DNA from: Fictibacillus fluitans
Lineage (GTDB): Bacteria > Bacillota > Bacilli > Bacillales > Fictibacillaceae
Reading direction: 5' to 3'
DNA: 64,000 nucleotides
Assembly (NCBI RefSeq): GCF_030418125.1
Contig: NZ_JAUHTR010000003.1
Location: 310,001 to 374,000 of the forward strand
Numbering within the stretch: the stretch's first letter is position 1; each line of letters starts with the position of its first letter. Under the pieces are notes generated by a model. That model saw nothing but the letters and a program-made list of their open reading frames with translations, did no database searches and was not told the DNA's origin. The position numbers were made by a program, and so were the translations under genes. Shown here piece after piece: positions 32,589 through 40,615 of the stretch.

Positions 32589-34700
32589 TTGAATGCAGAG
32601 TGGTTTTTTCAAGTATCCGAAGAAATATATATTGTTTGCAATGAAAAAGGCCTTATCCAACAGACAAACTCAGCTTGGAATAACCTCACCGGCTATGAAC
32701 AGCAGGAAACCCTTCACCGGCCATTGATCAGTTTTTTTCCACCTGAACTGCATGAGCAGTTTACACGCTGGAGCAGCGGGCTGAGCACTTCGGAATTTGC
32801 CCAGTTCGATTGCCAGGTTCTGGTCAAAACAGGGGATATCAGACAGTTGAAATGGACCCATGGAGCGATTGTTGATCAACAGATGCTGTATTTGAAAGGT
32901 ATTCTCTCGCCTGTCAGTCATGGGAAAGTAACGATTGATATGCACAAGGCCGTCATTGAAAAACAAGCAGATCCGGCAGTAATGATTGATCCCGAAACAA
33001 ATGTACTGGCCATAAACCGGCCTTTTGAAGAATTGTTCGGCTGGACCCAAAATGAAATGATCGGACAAACATTATCCACCATTCCACCGTTGCTGTATCC
33101 AAGTTTCCTTCATTATCTGGAGGTGGCGAAAACCGGCCAGAGAATTGAAAATCTTGAAACACAGAGATTGAAAAAGAACGGGGAATTAATTTCCGTAAGT
33201 GTTACGATCTCTCCAATCCAGGACGATAGTGGCAATGTAATCGCATTAAGTGCTGTAACAAGAGATATCACAAAGCGGAAACGGATCGAGTGGGAATTGG
33301 GAAGAAAAACTGAGGAATTGAAGGAAGCCAATAAGCGGTGTGAAACGATTCTCGAAAGCATAACGGACGGTTTCTACACATTGGACGAGGAATTGCGGTT
33401 CACCTACATGAACAAGCCGCTGCAGAAAATGTGGAAGATTCCTGCCGAGGACCTGATTGGCAAGGTGATATCGGATGCTTTCCCGGTTGTTTTGCAGCAT
33501 CCTTTTAAAGAGAACTTCAGAAAAACCATCGAAGAGCAGGTTCCATGCAATTTTCAAGTGTATTCAAAAACGTTCGGAAAATATTTTGATATCCGCACCT
33601 ATCCCACGGATAACGGTATAGCCGTGTTTTTAAAAGATTACACCGAACTTCAGAACGTTCTTCACAAACTTCAGGAAAGCCAGGAAATTTTGCGTGAAAT
33701 TACAGAGAATGCAAAGGAAAACTTTTGCATCCATTCCCCCGATTTCTCCAAAATCTACTTTTTAAGCGCTGGCGGTGAGGATATTTTAGGCAAGCCGCTG
33801 GCTGAGATCCTGAACCACCCGGTACATGCATTGCAATGCATCCATCCTGAAGATCAGGAAGCGGTGCGTACCACCGGTGGAAAGCGTCCCGAAACCATTA
33901 TTAATATAGATTACCGCCTGAATCATCCCAAAAGAGGACAGCGCTGGATTCGGTGGCGCAGATATCCTGTGTTTCCCGTTAAAAATAAAGTGTTCAAAAA
34001 CGTCAGCATCTGGGAGGATATCACCGACCTCAAAGAAAAGGAACAACAGATCCAAAAAGCGGAGAAATTTGAGATTGTCAGTCAGCTAGCTGCCGGGGTT
34101 GCCCATGAAATTCGAAATCCTTTAACGACGGTTAAAGGATTCATGCAAATGAACGAGCATATAAATATTCCATATGCTGAGATCATTATGTCTGAGCTTG
34201 AAACGATCGAGCAAGTTCTTCATGAATTTCTCATCCTTGCCAAGCCCCACCATGAAATAAAGCTGATAAAGAAAAATATATCCCTTATCTTGAAAGATCT
34301 CCTGAGACAGATGAAGAAAGAGCCCTTTCTGCAAAACATTACAATAATTTCCGATCTGAATATTGATATTCCTTTTATCAAATGTGATGAAAAACACATT
34401 CGTCAATTGATGTTAAACTTAGCCAAAAATGCTTCAGATGCCATGCCGAATGGCGGTAACCTTTGGATTTCTGCCGCTGTGGATGAACAGCAAGTGTGCA
34501 TAACCCTTAAGGACGATGGACAGGGCATGCCGGCTGAGCGCCTTGACCGGCTGGGAGAGCCCTTTTATTCCAATAAAGAAAAAGGAATCGGTCTCGGCTT
34601 AATGGTATCCAGGAAGATTATGCAGATTCATGAGGGAACCATGGAACTGAAAAGTGAAGAAGGAAAGGGGACGACCGTTATCTTGCGGTTTCCGCTATAA
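32589..34700 (+). CDS. multi-PAS sensor histidine kinase (sporulation-kinase-like)
   Basis: A 703-aa soluble kinase with no membrane segment. Four PAS domains lie at about 5-110, 120-240, 250-370 and 375-490, joined by short coiled coils (RKRIEWELGRKTEELKEANKRCETILES). The dimerisation/phospho-acceptor motif GVAHEIRNPLTTVKGFMQ (His near 507) is followed by the ATPase boxes NLAKNASDAMPNGG, DDGQGMP and GIGLGLMVSRKI. This organisation is that of KinA/KinE-type kinases feeding Spo0F. The start is TTG 32589 with AAAGGAGGG eight bases upstream. There is no adjacent response regulator, which also fits the phosphorelay kinases. Confidence 0.9.
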   Translation: MNAEWFFQVSEEIYIVCNEKGLIQQTNSAWNNLTGYEQQETLHRPLISFFPPELHEQFTRWSSGLSTSEFAQFDCQVLVKTGDIRQLKWTHGAIVDQQMLYLKGILSPVSHGKVTIDMHKAVIEKQADPAVMIDPETNVLAINRPFEELFGWTQNEMIGQTLSTIPPLLYPSFLHYLEVAKTGQRIENLETQRLKKNGELISVSVTISPIQDDSGNVIALSAVTRDITKRKRIEWELGRKTEELKEANKRCETILESITDGFYTLDEELRFTYMNKPLQKMWKIPAEDLIGKVISDAFPVVLQHPFKENFRKTIEEQVPCNFQVYSKTFGKYFDIRTYPTDNGIAVFLKDYTELQNVLHKLQESQEILREITENAKENFCIHSPDFSKIYFLSAGGEDILGKPLAEILNHPVHALQCIHPEDQEAVRTTGGKRPETIINIDYRLNHPKRGQRWIRWRRYPVFPVKNKVFKNVSIWEDITDLKEKEQQIQKAEKFEIVSQLAAGVAHEIRNPLTTVKGFMQMNEHINIPYAEIIMSELETIEQVLHEFLILAKPHHEIKLIKKNISLILKDLLRQMKKEPFLQNITIISDLNIDIPFIKCDEKHIRQLMLNLAKNASDAMPNGGNLWISAAVDEQQVCITLKDDGQGMPAERLDRLGEPFYSNKEKGIGLGLMVSRKIMQIHEGTMELKSEEGKGTTVILRFPL

Positions 34701-34703
34701 AGT

Positions 34704-34756
34704 AAAGCTGCCGCTCAGGATCGAAGAAGATCCATGCTTTGAGCGGCAGCTTTTTG
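34704..34756. terminator. bidirectional terminator overlapping the APH gene's 3' end
   Basis: AAAGCTGCCGCTCA/TGAGCGGCAGCTTT with an inner GGATC/GATCC stem. The minus-strand gene's last ~13 codons and stop are encoded inside it. Confidence 0.88.
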
Positions 34757-35623
34757 CAGGTGCAAATCTCCTGTGTCATGAGCATAGAGCAGGAGGATCG
34801 CTGTGGTATAAAGAGCTTTAAACCTTGCAAGTTCTTTGGTCTCTGGCGTCACTTCACCGTAAATGTAATAAAAACGCTCCCTGCCCTCGGGAGGAAGAAA
34901 ACTATAAATGATGGATAAATCCACAGCAGGGTGTCCCGCATGAACGTCACCCCAGTCGATAATACCTGATATGATTCCATCCTCATTTAAAATCATGTTC
35001 CTGATGTGCAGATCCCCATGAACAAGAAAGGTTTGTGCGCCAGTGTGATGAGGAGAGGTGTGCAAGACCATTTGGATCAATTTATCAACCTCATTGTACA
35101 ATCCTATTGCTTTTATTTTCTCCAAAAACTCCAAGAGCCTTGGTTTTCGTAAGTTAACATCCAGCCGGTCAAGATCATCAAAGGGCACTCCCATTTTTAG
35201 CGCTTCTTCAACAGGAAAGGAGTGAAGCTCCCGCAGGAAGATTGCGAGAGCAGCTGCCGATCTTATGCGCTGTTCATAGGGTAAATTTCCTGGCAGTCGT
35301 CCGGGAAGAAGGTGATATCCTGTAAACAGCCAGGGAAACAGGCCAGGTTCCGGGCGGCCAAAAAAGCAAGGAGTGGCGATCGGAATGGGCAGTACCCTTG
35401 CCAGTTGGGGAAGTAACGCATTCTCTGTTTTCAAAAGCGGGACGGCAATGGAGCGGCGGGGAAAACGAAATACATATTGTTCGTTTACGGAGTAGACCGT
35501 ATTATCAAAACCTTTGCCAAGCTCAGTTACACAGACTGGGGTTAATTGAGGGAATTGGGCTTCAATTAGCAGCTCGGCGAGTGAGGGAGTAACGACGTAT
35601 TCAGCATCCCATACATTTCCCAT
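34715..35623 (-). CDS. aminoglycoside phosphotransferase (APH) family kinase
   Basis: A 302-aa small-molecule kinase fold. Features are GFDNTVYSVNEQYVFRFPRR (ATP-binding N-lobe), LVHGDLHIRNMILNEDG (catalytic loop) and IIDWGDVHAGHPAVDLSII (metal-binding DFG-like). The family includes antibiotic, choline, homoserine and MTR kinases. Nothing here singles out an antibiotic, so a housekeeping metabolite is equally likely. The SD AAGGAGGGTC precedes the ATG. Confidence 0.85.
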   Translation of the reverse strand: MGNVWDAEYVVTPSLAELLIEAQFPQLTPVCVTELGKGFDNTVYSVNEQYVFRFPRRSIAVPLLKTENALLPQLARVLPIPIATPCFFGRPEPGLFPWLFTGYHLLPGRLPGNLPYEQRIRSAAALAIFLRELHSFPVEEALKMGVPFDDLDRLDVNLRKPRLLEFLEKIKAIGLYNEVDKLIQMVLHTSPHHTGAQTFLVHGDLHIRNMILNEDGIISGIIDWGDVHAGHPAVDLSIIYSFLPPEGRERFYYIYGEVTPETKELARFKALYTTAILLLYAHDTGDLHLQKAAAQSMDLLRS

Positions 35624-35647
35624 GACGACCCTCCTTTTACGATAAAT

Positions 35648-36286
35648 TCATAGAATTAAATTATATAATTGATAGGAAAAATGGCAAGCGAAACCCAACA
35701 GACATAGTCCGGCCAAGACCATAATGGTTCTCATCACATTCAGGCTCAACAGCCGTTTGGAAAAATGAACAGTGAACACCAAATTAAGATTCCATAAAAA
35801 TAAGCCAAGTATAATGGCAAAGCTGCAAAGTATCGAAAAGACCGCCGAATGGGAGGCAGTCAGAACATGCAGGGAGGTACCAAACACACCAAACCAAAAA
35901 ATTAAACTGATTGGATTGGCAATGGATATCATAAGTCCTGTCATGAAGGCACCTTTTGGGCTGGTTTCTTTAGAAGCCGTATCTTGTCTTTCTTTTGTCC
36001 GAAACGCATGGCTGAAGCTTTGCCAGCCCAACAACGATAAGAGAACAATTCCGATTATATACATGCCAATCTGTACACCCGGTATCTGCATGACCTTTCC
36101 CAATCCGATATAGATGCCGAGCAGCAGCAGTATATCTCCTGTCAATCCACCAAGCCCCACACACCATGAGGCGAAAAAACCTTCCGTCAATCCCCGTCTC
36201 ATAACTTCTATATTCATCGGCCCGATCGGTGCGGCTAAACTTAACCCCAGCACAATAAAATGAATCAATGTTATCCAATCGTTCAT
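35648..36286 (-). CDS. LysE/RhtB family amino acid exporter
   Basis: A 212-aa membrane protein with six hydrophobic segments. HFIVLGLSLAAPIGPMNIEVMRRGLTEG is the LysE N-terminal signature (usual GPNxxxV written GPMNIE), and FMTGLMISIANPISLIFWFGVF is the paired half. Start 36286 is preferred (AAGGAGTGG); a frame open to 36565 would read through the tandem repeat region. The substrate is unknown. It sits 25 bp behind the APH gene on the other side of that gene's start and may be separate. Confidence 0.86.
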   Translation of the reverse strand: MNDWITLIHFIVLGLSLAAPIGPMNIEVMRRGLTEGFFASWCVGLGGLTGDILLLLGIYIGLGKVMQIPGVQIGMYIIGIVLLSLLGWQSFSHAFRTKERQDTASKETSPKGAFMTGLMISIANPISLIFWFGVFGTSLHVLTASHSAVFSILCSFAIILGLFLWNLNLVFTVHFSKRLLSLNVMRTIMVLAGLCLLGFACHFSYQLYNLIL

Positions 36287-36379
36287 TCCGCCACTCCTTC
36301 TTGTCCACTCCTTAATTGTATGCATGAAGATGGACGGGACATGACATGACTGGGGAGTTTGATGTTTACATAATCGGGA

Positions 36380-36476
36380 AATGGCGGGTAAATCGTTGAT
36401 AATGGCTGGTATTTTATAATAATGGCGGGTAAATTGATCAAAATGGCGGGTAAATTGATCAAAATGGCGGGTATTC
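36380..36476. repeat. five-copy tandem repeat, 20-21 bp period
   Basis: AATGGCGGGTA-like units begin at 36380, 36401, 36421, 36442 and 36463, so spacing is 21, 20, 21, 21 bp. The second unit reads AATGGCTGGTA. Two units are identical over 21 bp, including AAATTGATCA. The array fills the divergent intergenic region between the LysE gene and aldA. The period equals two helical turns, as expected for a protein bound repeatedly on one face. Confidence 0.85.
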
Positions 36477-36555
36477 AAAAACCCATAATGTTTCACCATA
36501 TCTAAAATGTGGAAGATAACGGATGTACTTAAAAGAAGTAAGGGAGGATTTTTTA

Positions 36556-38007
36556 GTGCAACCACATAAGCTTTACATTAATGGTGAATACGTACCTTCC
36601 ACATCCGATGAAACGATTGATATTTTAAACCCATCAACGGAGGAGGTTATCTCTTCCATTTATAACGGGACAGAAGAAGATGTTGATAAAGCGATAAATG
36701 CAGCATTTGAAGCGCAAAAGCAATGGGAGAAGGTGCCTAGCTTTAAGCGCGGAAAAGCAGTACGGAAACTTGGGGATTTAATTCAGGAAAAAAGAGAAAC
36801 CTTCATTCAGCTGCTGTCTGAAGAACAGGGCAAACCGTATGATGCGGCCAGCATGGAGGTCGATACAGCCATTGAATATTTCCACTACATGTCTGAATGG
36901 GCGCGCCGTATCGAAGGGGAAATCATCCCCAGCGACCGGCCCAATGAAAATATATTTATTTACCGCAAGCCAATAGGCGTCGTAGCGGGGATCGTCCCAT
37001 GGAACTTCCCGGTGTTTATTTTGGCCAGAAAGGTTGCGACCGCGCTTATTACGGGATGCTCCATTGTTCTTAAGCCAAGCCAGCAGACACCGAACACGGC
37101 GGTTGAGTTCACCAAGCTCATTGACGGAATGAAGGATGAAATTCCGGCCGGTGTGTATAACCTGGTTACAGGTAAAGGATCTGTGATTGGCAATGCGATG
37201 GCCTCCCATCCGAAAGTAGGCATCATAACGATGACTGGCAGCATCGGTGCCGGGGCGAAGGTCATGGAAGCCGCCTCGAAAAATATCACAAAAGTGAACC
37301 TTGAGCTTGGCGGCAAAGCACCGGCCATCGTCACCCAGCATGCGGATCTTGATTTGGCCGTAGAAAAGATCAAAACGTCGAGGATCACGAATGCCGGACA
37401 GGCTTGTACGAATGCAGAACGCGTTTATGTTCATGAAAGCGTGGCTGATGCGTTTGTCGATAAGATGGTCAACGCCATGAGAGATACTACCGTCGGCAAT
37501 GCTTCAGAAGATCGTACAGAGATGGGACCGCTGGTCAGTCAGGACAGACTGGAAACCGTGCATGAAATGGTGGAGAATGCGGTGAGCAGTGGAGCCAAGG
37601 TGGCAACGGGCGGCAAGCGTGCAAATATGGATAAGGGGTTCTTTTATGAACCAACCGTTATTACGAATGTCACCCAGGACATGAAAATTATCCAGCAGGA
37701 GATCTTTGGACCTGTTTTGCCGGTTGTGACCTACAGCACTCTTGATCAGGCGATTGAATGGTCAAATGATTCCGAGTATGGACTGTCTTCCTCCATCTAC
37801 ACCGAGAATGTGCACGAAGCGATGAGGGCAGCCAATGAACTGAAATATGGGGAAACGTTCGTCAACCGTGAAAACTTTGAAGCGATCCAGGGCTATCACG
37901 CTGGCCAGAGAAAGTCCGGCCTTGGCGGTGCGGACGGCAAGCATGGTATCGGAGATTTCCTCGTGACCCATGCAGTTTATATGGAATACAAGAATGATAT
38001 TCAGTAA
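36556..38007 (+). CDS. aldA: aldehyde dehydrogenase, AldA-like
   Basis: A 483-aa NAD-dependent aldehyde dehydrogenase, closest in layout to E. coli AldA (lactaldehyde/glycolaldehyde). WARRIEGEIIPSDRPNENIFI, GIVPWNFPVFILARK, LELGGKAPAIV (general-base Glu), NAGQACTNAERVY (nucleophilic Cys) and GETFVNRENFEAIQGYHAG are visible. The start is GTG 36556 with AAGGGAGG ten bases upstream. It lies 95 bp before an SCP2-like gene and an alpha/beta hydrolase, with a cre box between, suggesting a catabolic cluster. Confidence 0.9.
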   Translation: MQPHKLYINGEYVPSTSDETIDILNPSTEEVISSIYNGTEEDVDKAINAAFEAQKQWEKVPSFKRGKAVRKLGDLIQEKRETFIQLLSEEQGKPYDAASMEVDTAIEYFHYMSEWARRIEGEIIPSDRPNENIFIYRKPIGVVAGIVPWNFPVFILARKVATALITGCSIVLKPSQQTPNTAVEFTKLIDGMKDEIPAGVYNLVTGKGSVIGNAMASHPKVGIITMTGSIGAGAKVMEAASKNITKVNLELGGKAPAIVTQHADLDLAVEKIKTSRITNAGQACTNAERVYVHESVADAFVDKMVNAMRDTTVGNASEDRTEMGPLVSQDRLETVHEMVENAVSSGAKVATGGKRANMDKGFFYEPTVITNVTQDMKIIQQEIFGPVLPVVTYSTLDQAIEWSNDSEYGLSSSIYTENVHEAMRAANELKYGETFVNRENFEAIQGYHAGQRKSGLGGADGKHGIGDFLVTHAVYMEYKNDIQ

Positions 38008-38064
38008 ATAGTTGTTGAATAGCCTGGCAGGAATGCCGGGTTATTCAGCTCCTTTAAATAGTTT

Positions 38065-38079
38065 TTGAAAACGCTATCA
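38065..38079 (+). promoter_or_regulatory. CcpA cre box upstream of the SCP2-like gene
   Basis: TTGAAAACGCTATCA matches WTGNAANCGNWNNCW at every position and also the tighter TGWNANCGNTNWCA. It lies 22 bp before ATG 38102 and after aldA, so it could repress a promoter there or act as a roadblock within the operon. Confidence 0.75.
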
Positions 38080-38101
38080 AATTATTAGGAGGGGAAATAA
38101 T

Positions 38102-38494
38102 ATGACAGTTACTACGACAAATGACTGGTCCAATCGCTTCAAAGAGCTTAATGATTCAAATGAAGAATTAAATGCGCACGGAAAATATTTTTCATGTTCT
38201 TATCTATTAGATATGGAAACAACCAAAATTCTCGTACAAACCCACGGCGGGAAAATTGAAAAGATCACGATGGATCCTGGCCCGCTCGATCCTTATCAAT
38301 TTGCCATCCGGGCAAGTCAAGACACATGGAGCAAGTTTTCAATGCCAACTCCGCCGCCAATGTATCATGGGATTTTTGCGGCAAGCTTTCAGCGGGATAT
38401 GAAGCTGGAGGGTGATTTGCTTGTATTGATGCAAAATCTCCGGTGCCTGACCACTCAGTTAGAGCTTCTGCGGGTTGTTGGAATACCAGCTTAA
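38102..38494 (+). CDS. SCP2 sterol-binding-like protein
   Basis: A 130-aa protein resembling SCP2-type lipid/acyl-CoA-binding domains: GKYFSCSYLLDMETTKILVQTHGGKIEKITMDPGP, then AIRASQDTWSKFSMPTPPPMYHGIFAASFQRDMKLEGDLLVLMQNLRCL. The pattern of a strand pair, a D-x-W motif, and a G-D-...-N helix supports SCP2, but the match is by eye. It is followed after 28 bp by an alpha/beta hydrolase, with which it is very likely co-transcribed (SD AGGAGG before each). Confidence 0.65.
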   Translation: MTVTTTNDWSNRFKELNDSNEELNAHGKYFSCSYLLDMETTKILVQTHGGKIEKITMDPGPLDPYQFAIRASQDTWSKFSMPTPPPMYHGIFAASFQRDMKLEGDLLVLMQNLRCLTTQLELLRVVGIPA

Positions 38495-38522
38495 ATCAAG
38501 AACAATTAAAGGAGGATAAAAA

Positions 38523-39380
38523 ATGGCAAATGCTAAGATATCATCTGTAGTCGGCCGGTATGTTTCCTTTGACGTGGAGGAAGAAGAGTACAAGGTATTT
38601 TATTTGGAGAACGGAACAGGACAGCCTCTTGTGTGCCAGCATACAGCAGGATGCCATAACCACCAATGGCGCGGTCTGCTGGAGGATGAAGAAATTACCG
38701 AGAATTACCGTGTAATTGCCTATGACCTGCCCCGTCATGGCAAATCCGATCCGCCGCTTAATAAAGAATGGTGGAAGGAAGAATATAAATTAACAGCAGA
38801 CTTTTTTACCAAGTTCATTGTGGCTTTTTGCGATGCTCTTGAACTGGAGAACCCGATTTTCATGGGATCCTCTTTTGGCGGTAACGTAGCACTTCAGCTT
38901 GCTCTTCATTACCCCGATCGTTTTGATGCAGTTATTCCTGTGGAAGGAGCTGACTATTCACCAGGATTTTATCTGGACTGGTGGCAGCATCCCCACGCTA
39001 ACGCGGCACAGGTTTGTGCGAGCGGGGTCTGGGATTTAATGGCTCCGCAATCTCCAGATAAAGAACGCTGGGCGACCTGGTTCTATTATTCTCAAGGTGC
39101 AGAAGCGTTTAAAGGTGACTTGTATTACTATTCTGTTGATCACGACCTTCGCGGGAAGCTTGAGCAAATTCAAGGGGATAAAGTAAAAGTGGTCATGCTT
39201 ACAGGGAGTTATGATTACCTAACACCACCTGAAGCCGGGAAACGTACTGCCAGCCAGATTAAGAATGCTGAATTTATTGAAATGGAGGGCATCGGCCACT
39301 TCCCAATGAGTGAAAACCATGAGGAATTTAGAAAGTATCTTTTACAAGCGTTGAGCGCTATTCATGGAGTGAAAGCATAA
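38523..39380 (+). CDS. alpha/beta hydrolase
   Basis: A 285-aa hydrolase. The catalytic triad is readable: Ser in GSSFGGN (nucleophile elbow), Asp in TGSYDYLTPP, His in GIGHFPMSEN. VIAYDLPRHGKSDPP forms the usual oxyanion/strand region. The substrate is unknown; linkage to an SCP2-like protein and an AldA-type dehydrogenase behind a cre box suggests ester or lactone cleavage within a carbon-source pathway. The SD AAAGGAGG is strong. It ends at the terminator at 39401. Confidence 0.88.
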   Translation: MANAKISSVVGRYVSFDVEEEEYKVFYLENGTGQPLVCQHTAGCHNHQWRGLLEDEEITENYRVIAYDLPRHGKSDPPLNKEWWKEEYKLTADFFTKFIVAFCDALELENPIFMGSSFGGNVALQLALHYPDRFDAVIPVEGADYSPGFYLDWWQHPHANAAQVCASGVWDLMAPQSPDKERWATWFYYSQGAEAFKGDLYYYSVDHDLRGKLEQIQGDKVKVVMLTGSYDYLTPPEAGKRTASQIKNAEFIEMEGIGHFPMSENHEEFRKYLLQALSAIHGVKA

Positions 39381-39397
39381 AAAAATTTATGTAATAA

Positions 39398-39516
39398 AAA
39401 AAGACGTCCCAAAGGACGTCTTTTTGGCGTTTTGCGGCGAGAGACAGCACTCCACATTTGTGCATTGCCTAAAATCGGCGGGTCAATCTCGTCTTATGCA
39501 AAATAAGCTCATCGCA
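39398..39516 (-). ncRNA. candidate structured small RNA
   Basis: On the minus strand an extended -10 promoter (TGGTATACT, 39523-39531) faces a region with no coding frame, ending at the terminator at 39401-39427. The transcript, about 119 nt, can form a closing stem CGAGA (39491-39487)/TCTCG (39442-39438) around two hairpins (GCC/GGC and GCAC/GTGC), preceded by a CTTAT/ATAAG hairpin. I do not recognise a named family. Confidence 0.5.
39401..39427. terminator. bidirectional terminator after the hydrolase gene
   Basis: AAGACGTCC/GGACGTCTT perfect stem with a short loop. The + side has five T, the - side seven T; it therefore ends both the hydrolase operon and the minus-strand RNA candidate. 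Confidence 0.92.
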
Positions 39517-39678
39517 GAGATAAGTATACCATGTTTAAATCGAAAAGAGAAGAACAACTTAGGACAGTCTTGCAAAATGATGAATTTACATAAAAGGGAC
39601 CTGATTTATAATTAAAAGAAGGGAAAATAATGCTAATACTCGTAAATAATAAAGAACAGCGCTAAAGGGGTTATTAAT

Positions 39679-39876
39679 ATGAGTTTTATAAGAAGCATTT
39701 TTGCTTCCAAATGGTTTGGATTTCCCTTAATTTTCATGCTATTATTTGGTGGTTACTATACATATGGGATACCCACTGTCATTGGTACAGCTGTAGTTAC
39801 ATCAACCGTTGTATCTTTGATTGCATACAGCATCAAACATCATTCATTCATTAATATAATCAAAAAGGTAAAGTAA
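39679..39876 (+). CDS. 65-aa small membrane protein
   Basis: A small protein with two membrane segments (FGFPLIFMLLFGGYYTYGI and VIGTAVVTSTVVSLIAYSI) and a basic tail ending NIIKKVK. The SD AAAGGGG precedes ATG 39679. It lies alone, followed by a palindromic terminator-like element. No family was recognised. Confidence 0.6.
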   Translation: MSFIRSIFASKWFGFPLIFMLLFGGYYTYGIPTVIGTAVVTSTVVSLIAYSIKHHSFINIIKKVK

Positions 39877-39888
39877 ATGACACGTTCG

Positions 39889-39936
39889 TGTACTGCACCA
39901 CAAATTTTAGACAGTGTCTAGAATTTAGGGGTGTTT
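39889..39936 (+). terminator. terminator-like palindrome resembling joined IS ends
   Basis: CACC-AAATTTTAGAC pairs with GTCTAGAATTT-GGTG, followed by TTTTTCTTTT, so it can end the small membrane protein's mRNA. The left arm begins TGTACTGCACC, which resembles IS3-group terminal repeats, raising the possibility of a fused-ends remnant. Confidence 0.6.
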
Positions 39937-40009
39937 TTCTTTTAGTGAAATTTACGATATGCAGGGAATAACCGCCGAAACTTGTAATGGCAGAGAGAAG
40001 GAGTTTTTG

Positions 40010-40486
40010 ATGAAAAAAGTAAAAACAAATGCGATGAGAATTTTGGACAAAGACAAAGTGGATTATCAATCAATGAATTACAGTACGGATGACGGTAAAA
40101 TAGACGGCGTTTCTGTTGCCCATAAAATTGGTAGAGAGCCTGGAACGGTATATAAGACACTGGTGGCACAGGGGGCTGGAAAGGATTATTACGTTTTTGT
40201 GATTCCGGTGGAAGCGGAACTGGATTTGAAAAAGGCAGCAAAGGCGGCTGGCGAGAAAAAAGTAGAGATGCTCGCGGTCAAAGAACTGCTTTCTGTCACA
40301 GGATATGTCCGTGGGGGCTGTTCACCCATTGGGATGAAAAAGCTCTATGTCACCATAGTAGAAGAACAAGCAGCCGGACTGGAGACGGTCATTGTAAGCG
40401 CGGGGAAAATTGGCCATCAAGTAGAATTGTCTCCACAAGATTTAATTGAAGTAACAAAAGGCCAATATGCGGCTGTATGCAAATAA
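40010..40486 (+). CDS. ybaK: Cys-tRNA(Pro) deacylase, YbaK/EbsC family
   Basis: A 158-aa trans-editing enzyme that hydrolyses mischarged Cys-tRNA(Pro). KTNAMRILDKDKVDYQSMNYS is the YbaK start; VAHKIGREPGTVYKTLVAQG, YYVFVIPVEAELDLKKAAKAAGEKKVEML with the catalytic Lys region, and VTGYVRGGCSPIGMKKLYVTIVEE are all typical. ATG 40010 is preferred (GAAGGAG upstream). It is separate from the second YbaK-type protein at 42799, which belongs to a different branch. Confidence 0.92.
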   Translation: MKKVKTNAMRILDKDKVDYQSMNYSTDDGKIDGVSVAHKIGREPGTVYKTLVAQGAGKDYYVFVIPVEAELDLKKAAKAAGEKKVEMLAVKELLSVTGYVRGGCSPIGMKKLYVTIVEEQAAGLETVIVSAGKIGHQVELSPQDLIEVTKGQYAAVCK

Positions 40487-40498
40487 CGGTAAGGAAGT

Positions 40499-40526
40499 TC
40501 TTACAACATTGTAAGAGAATTGTAAG
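40499..40526 (+). promoter_or_regulatory. BceR-type response regulator site upstream of bcrC
   Basis: TTACA-ACAT-TGTAA (40501-40514) matches the inverted repeat TnACA-N4-TGTAA described for BceR-like regulators. A further TTGTAAG copy starts at 40520, exactly 11 bp after the one at 40509, the one-turn spacing used by OmpR-family regulators. It lies about 100 bp before the BcrC-like gene. Confidence 0.6.
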
Positions 40527-40615
40527 ATGTTTCGATGCCGGCCCGTTTATTTTCCATATACATTAGAAAGAGAAAAAGAAGAAAAAGGATACTTGAAAAT
40601 AATAGGGGGTAACGA

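Noticed and set aside
36287-36565. Upstream extension of the LysE reading frame through the tandem repeat
   Set aside because: The open frame arises from the repeats; the SD and family alignment support the start at 36286.
39424-39615. 63-codon + strand frame just after the hydrolase terminator
   Set aside because: No SD, composition unlike neighbours, and it lies antisense to the better supported small RNA candidate.
39630-39665. 11-codon frame before the 65-aa membrane protein gene
   Set aside because: It has an SD-like AGAAGGG, but the peptide (MLILVNNKEQR) and surroundings show no attenuator structure.
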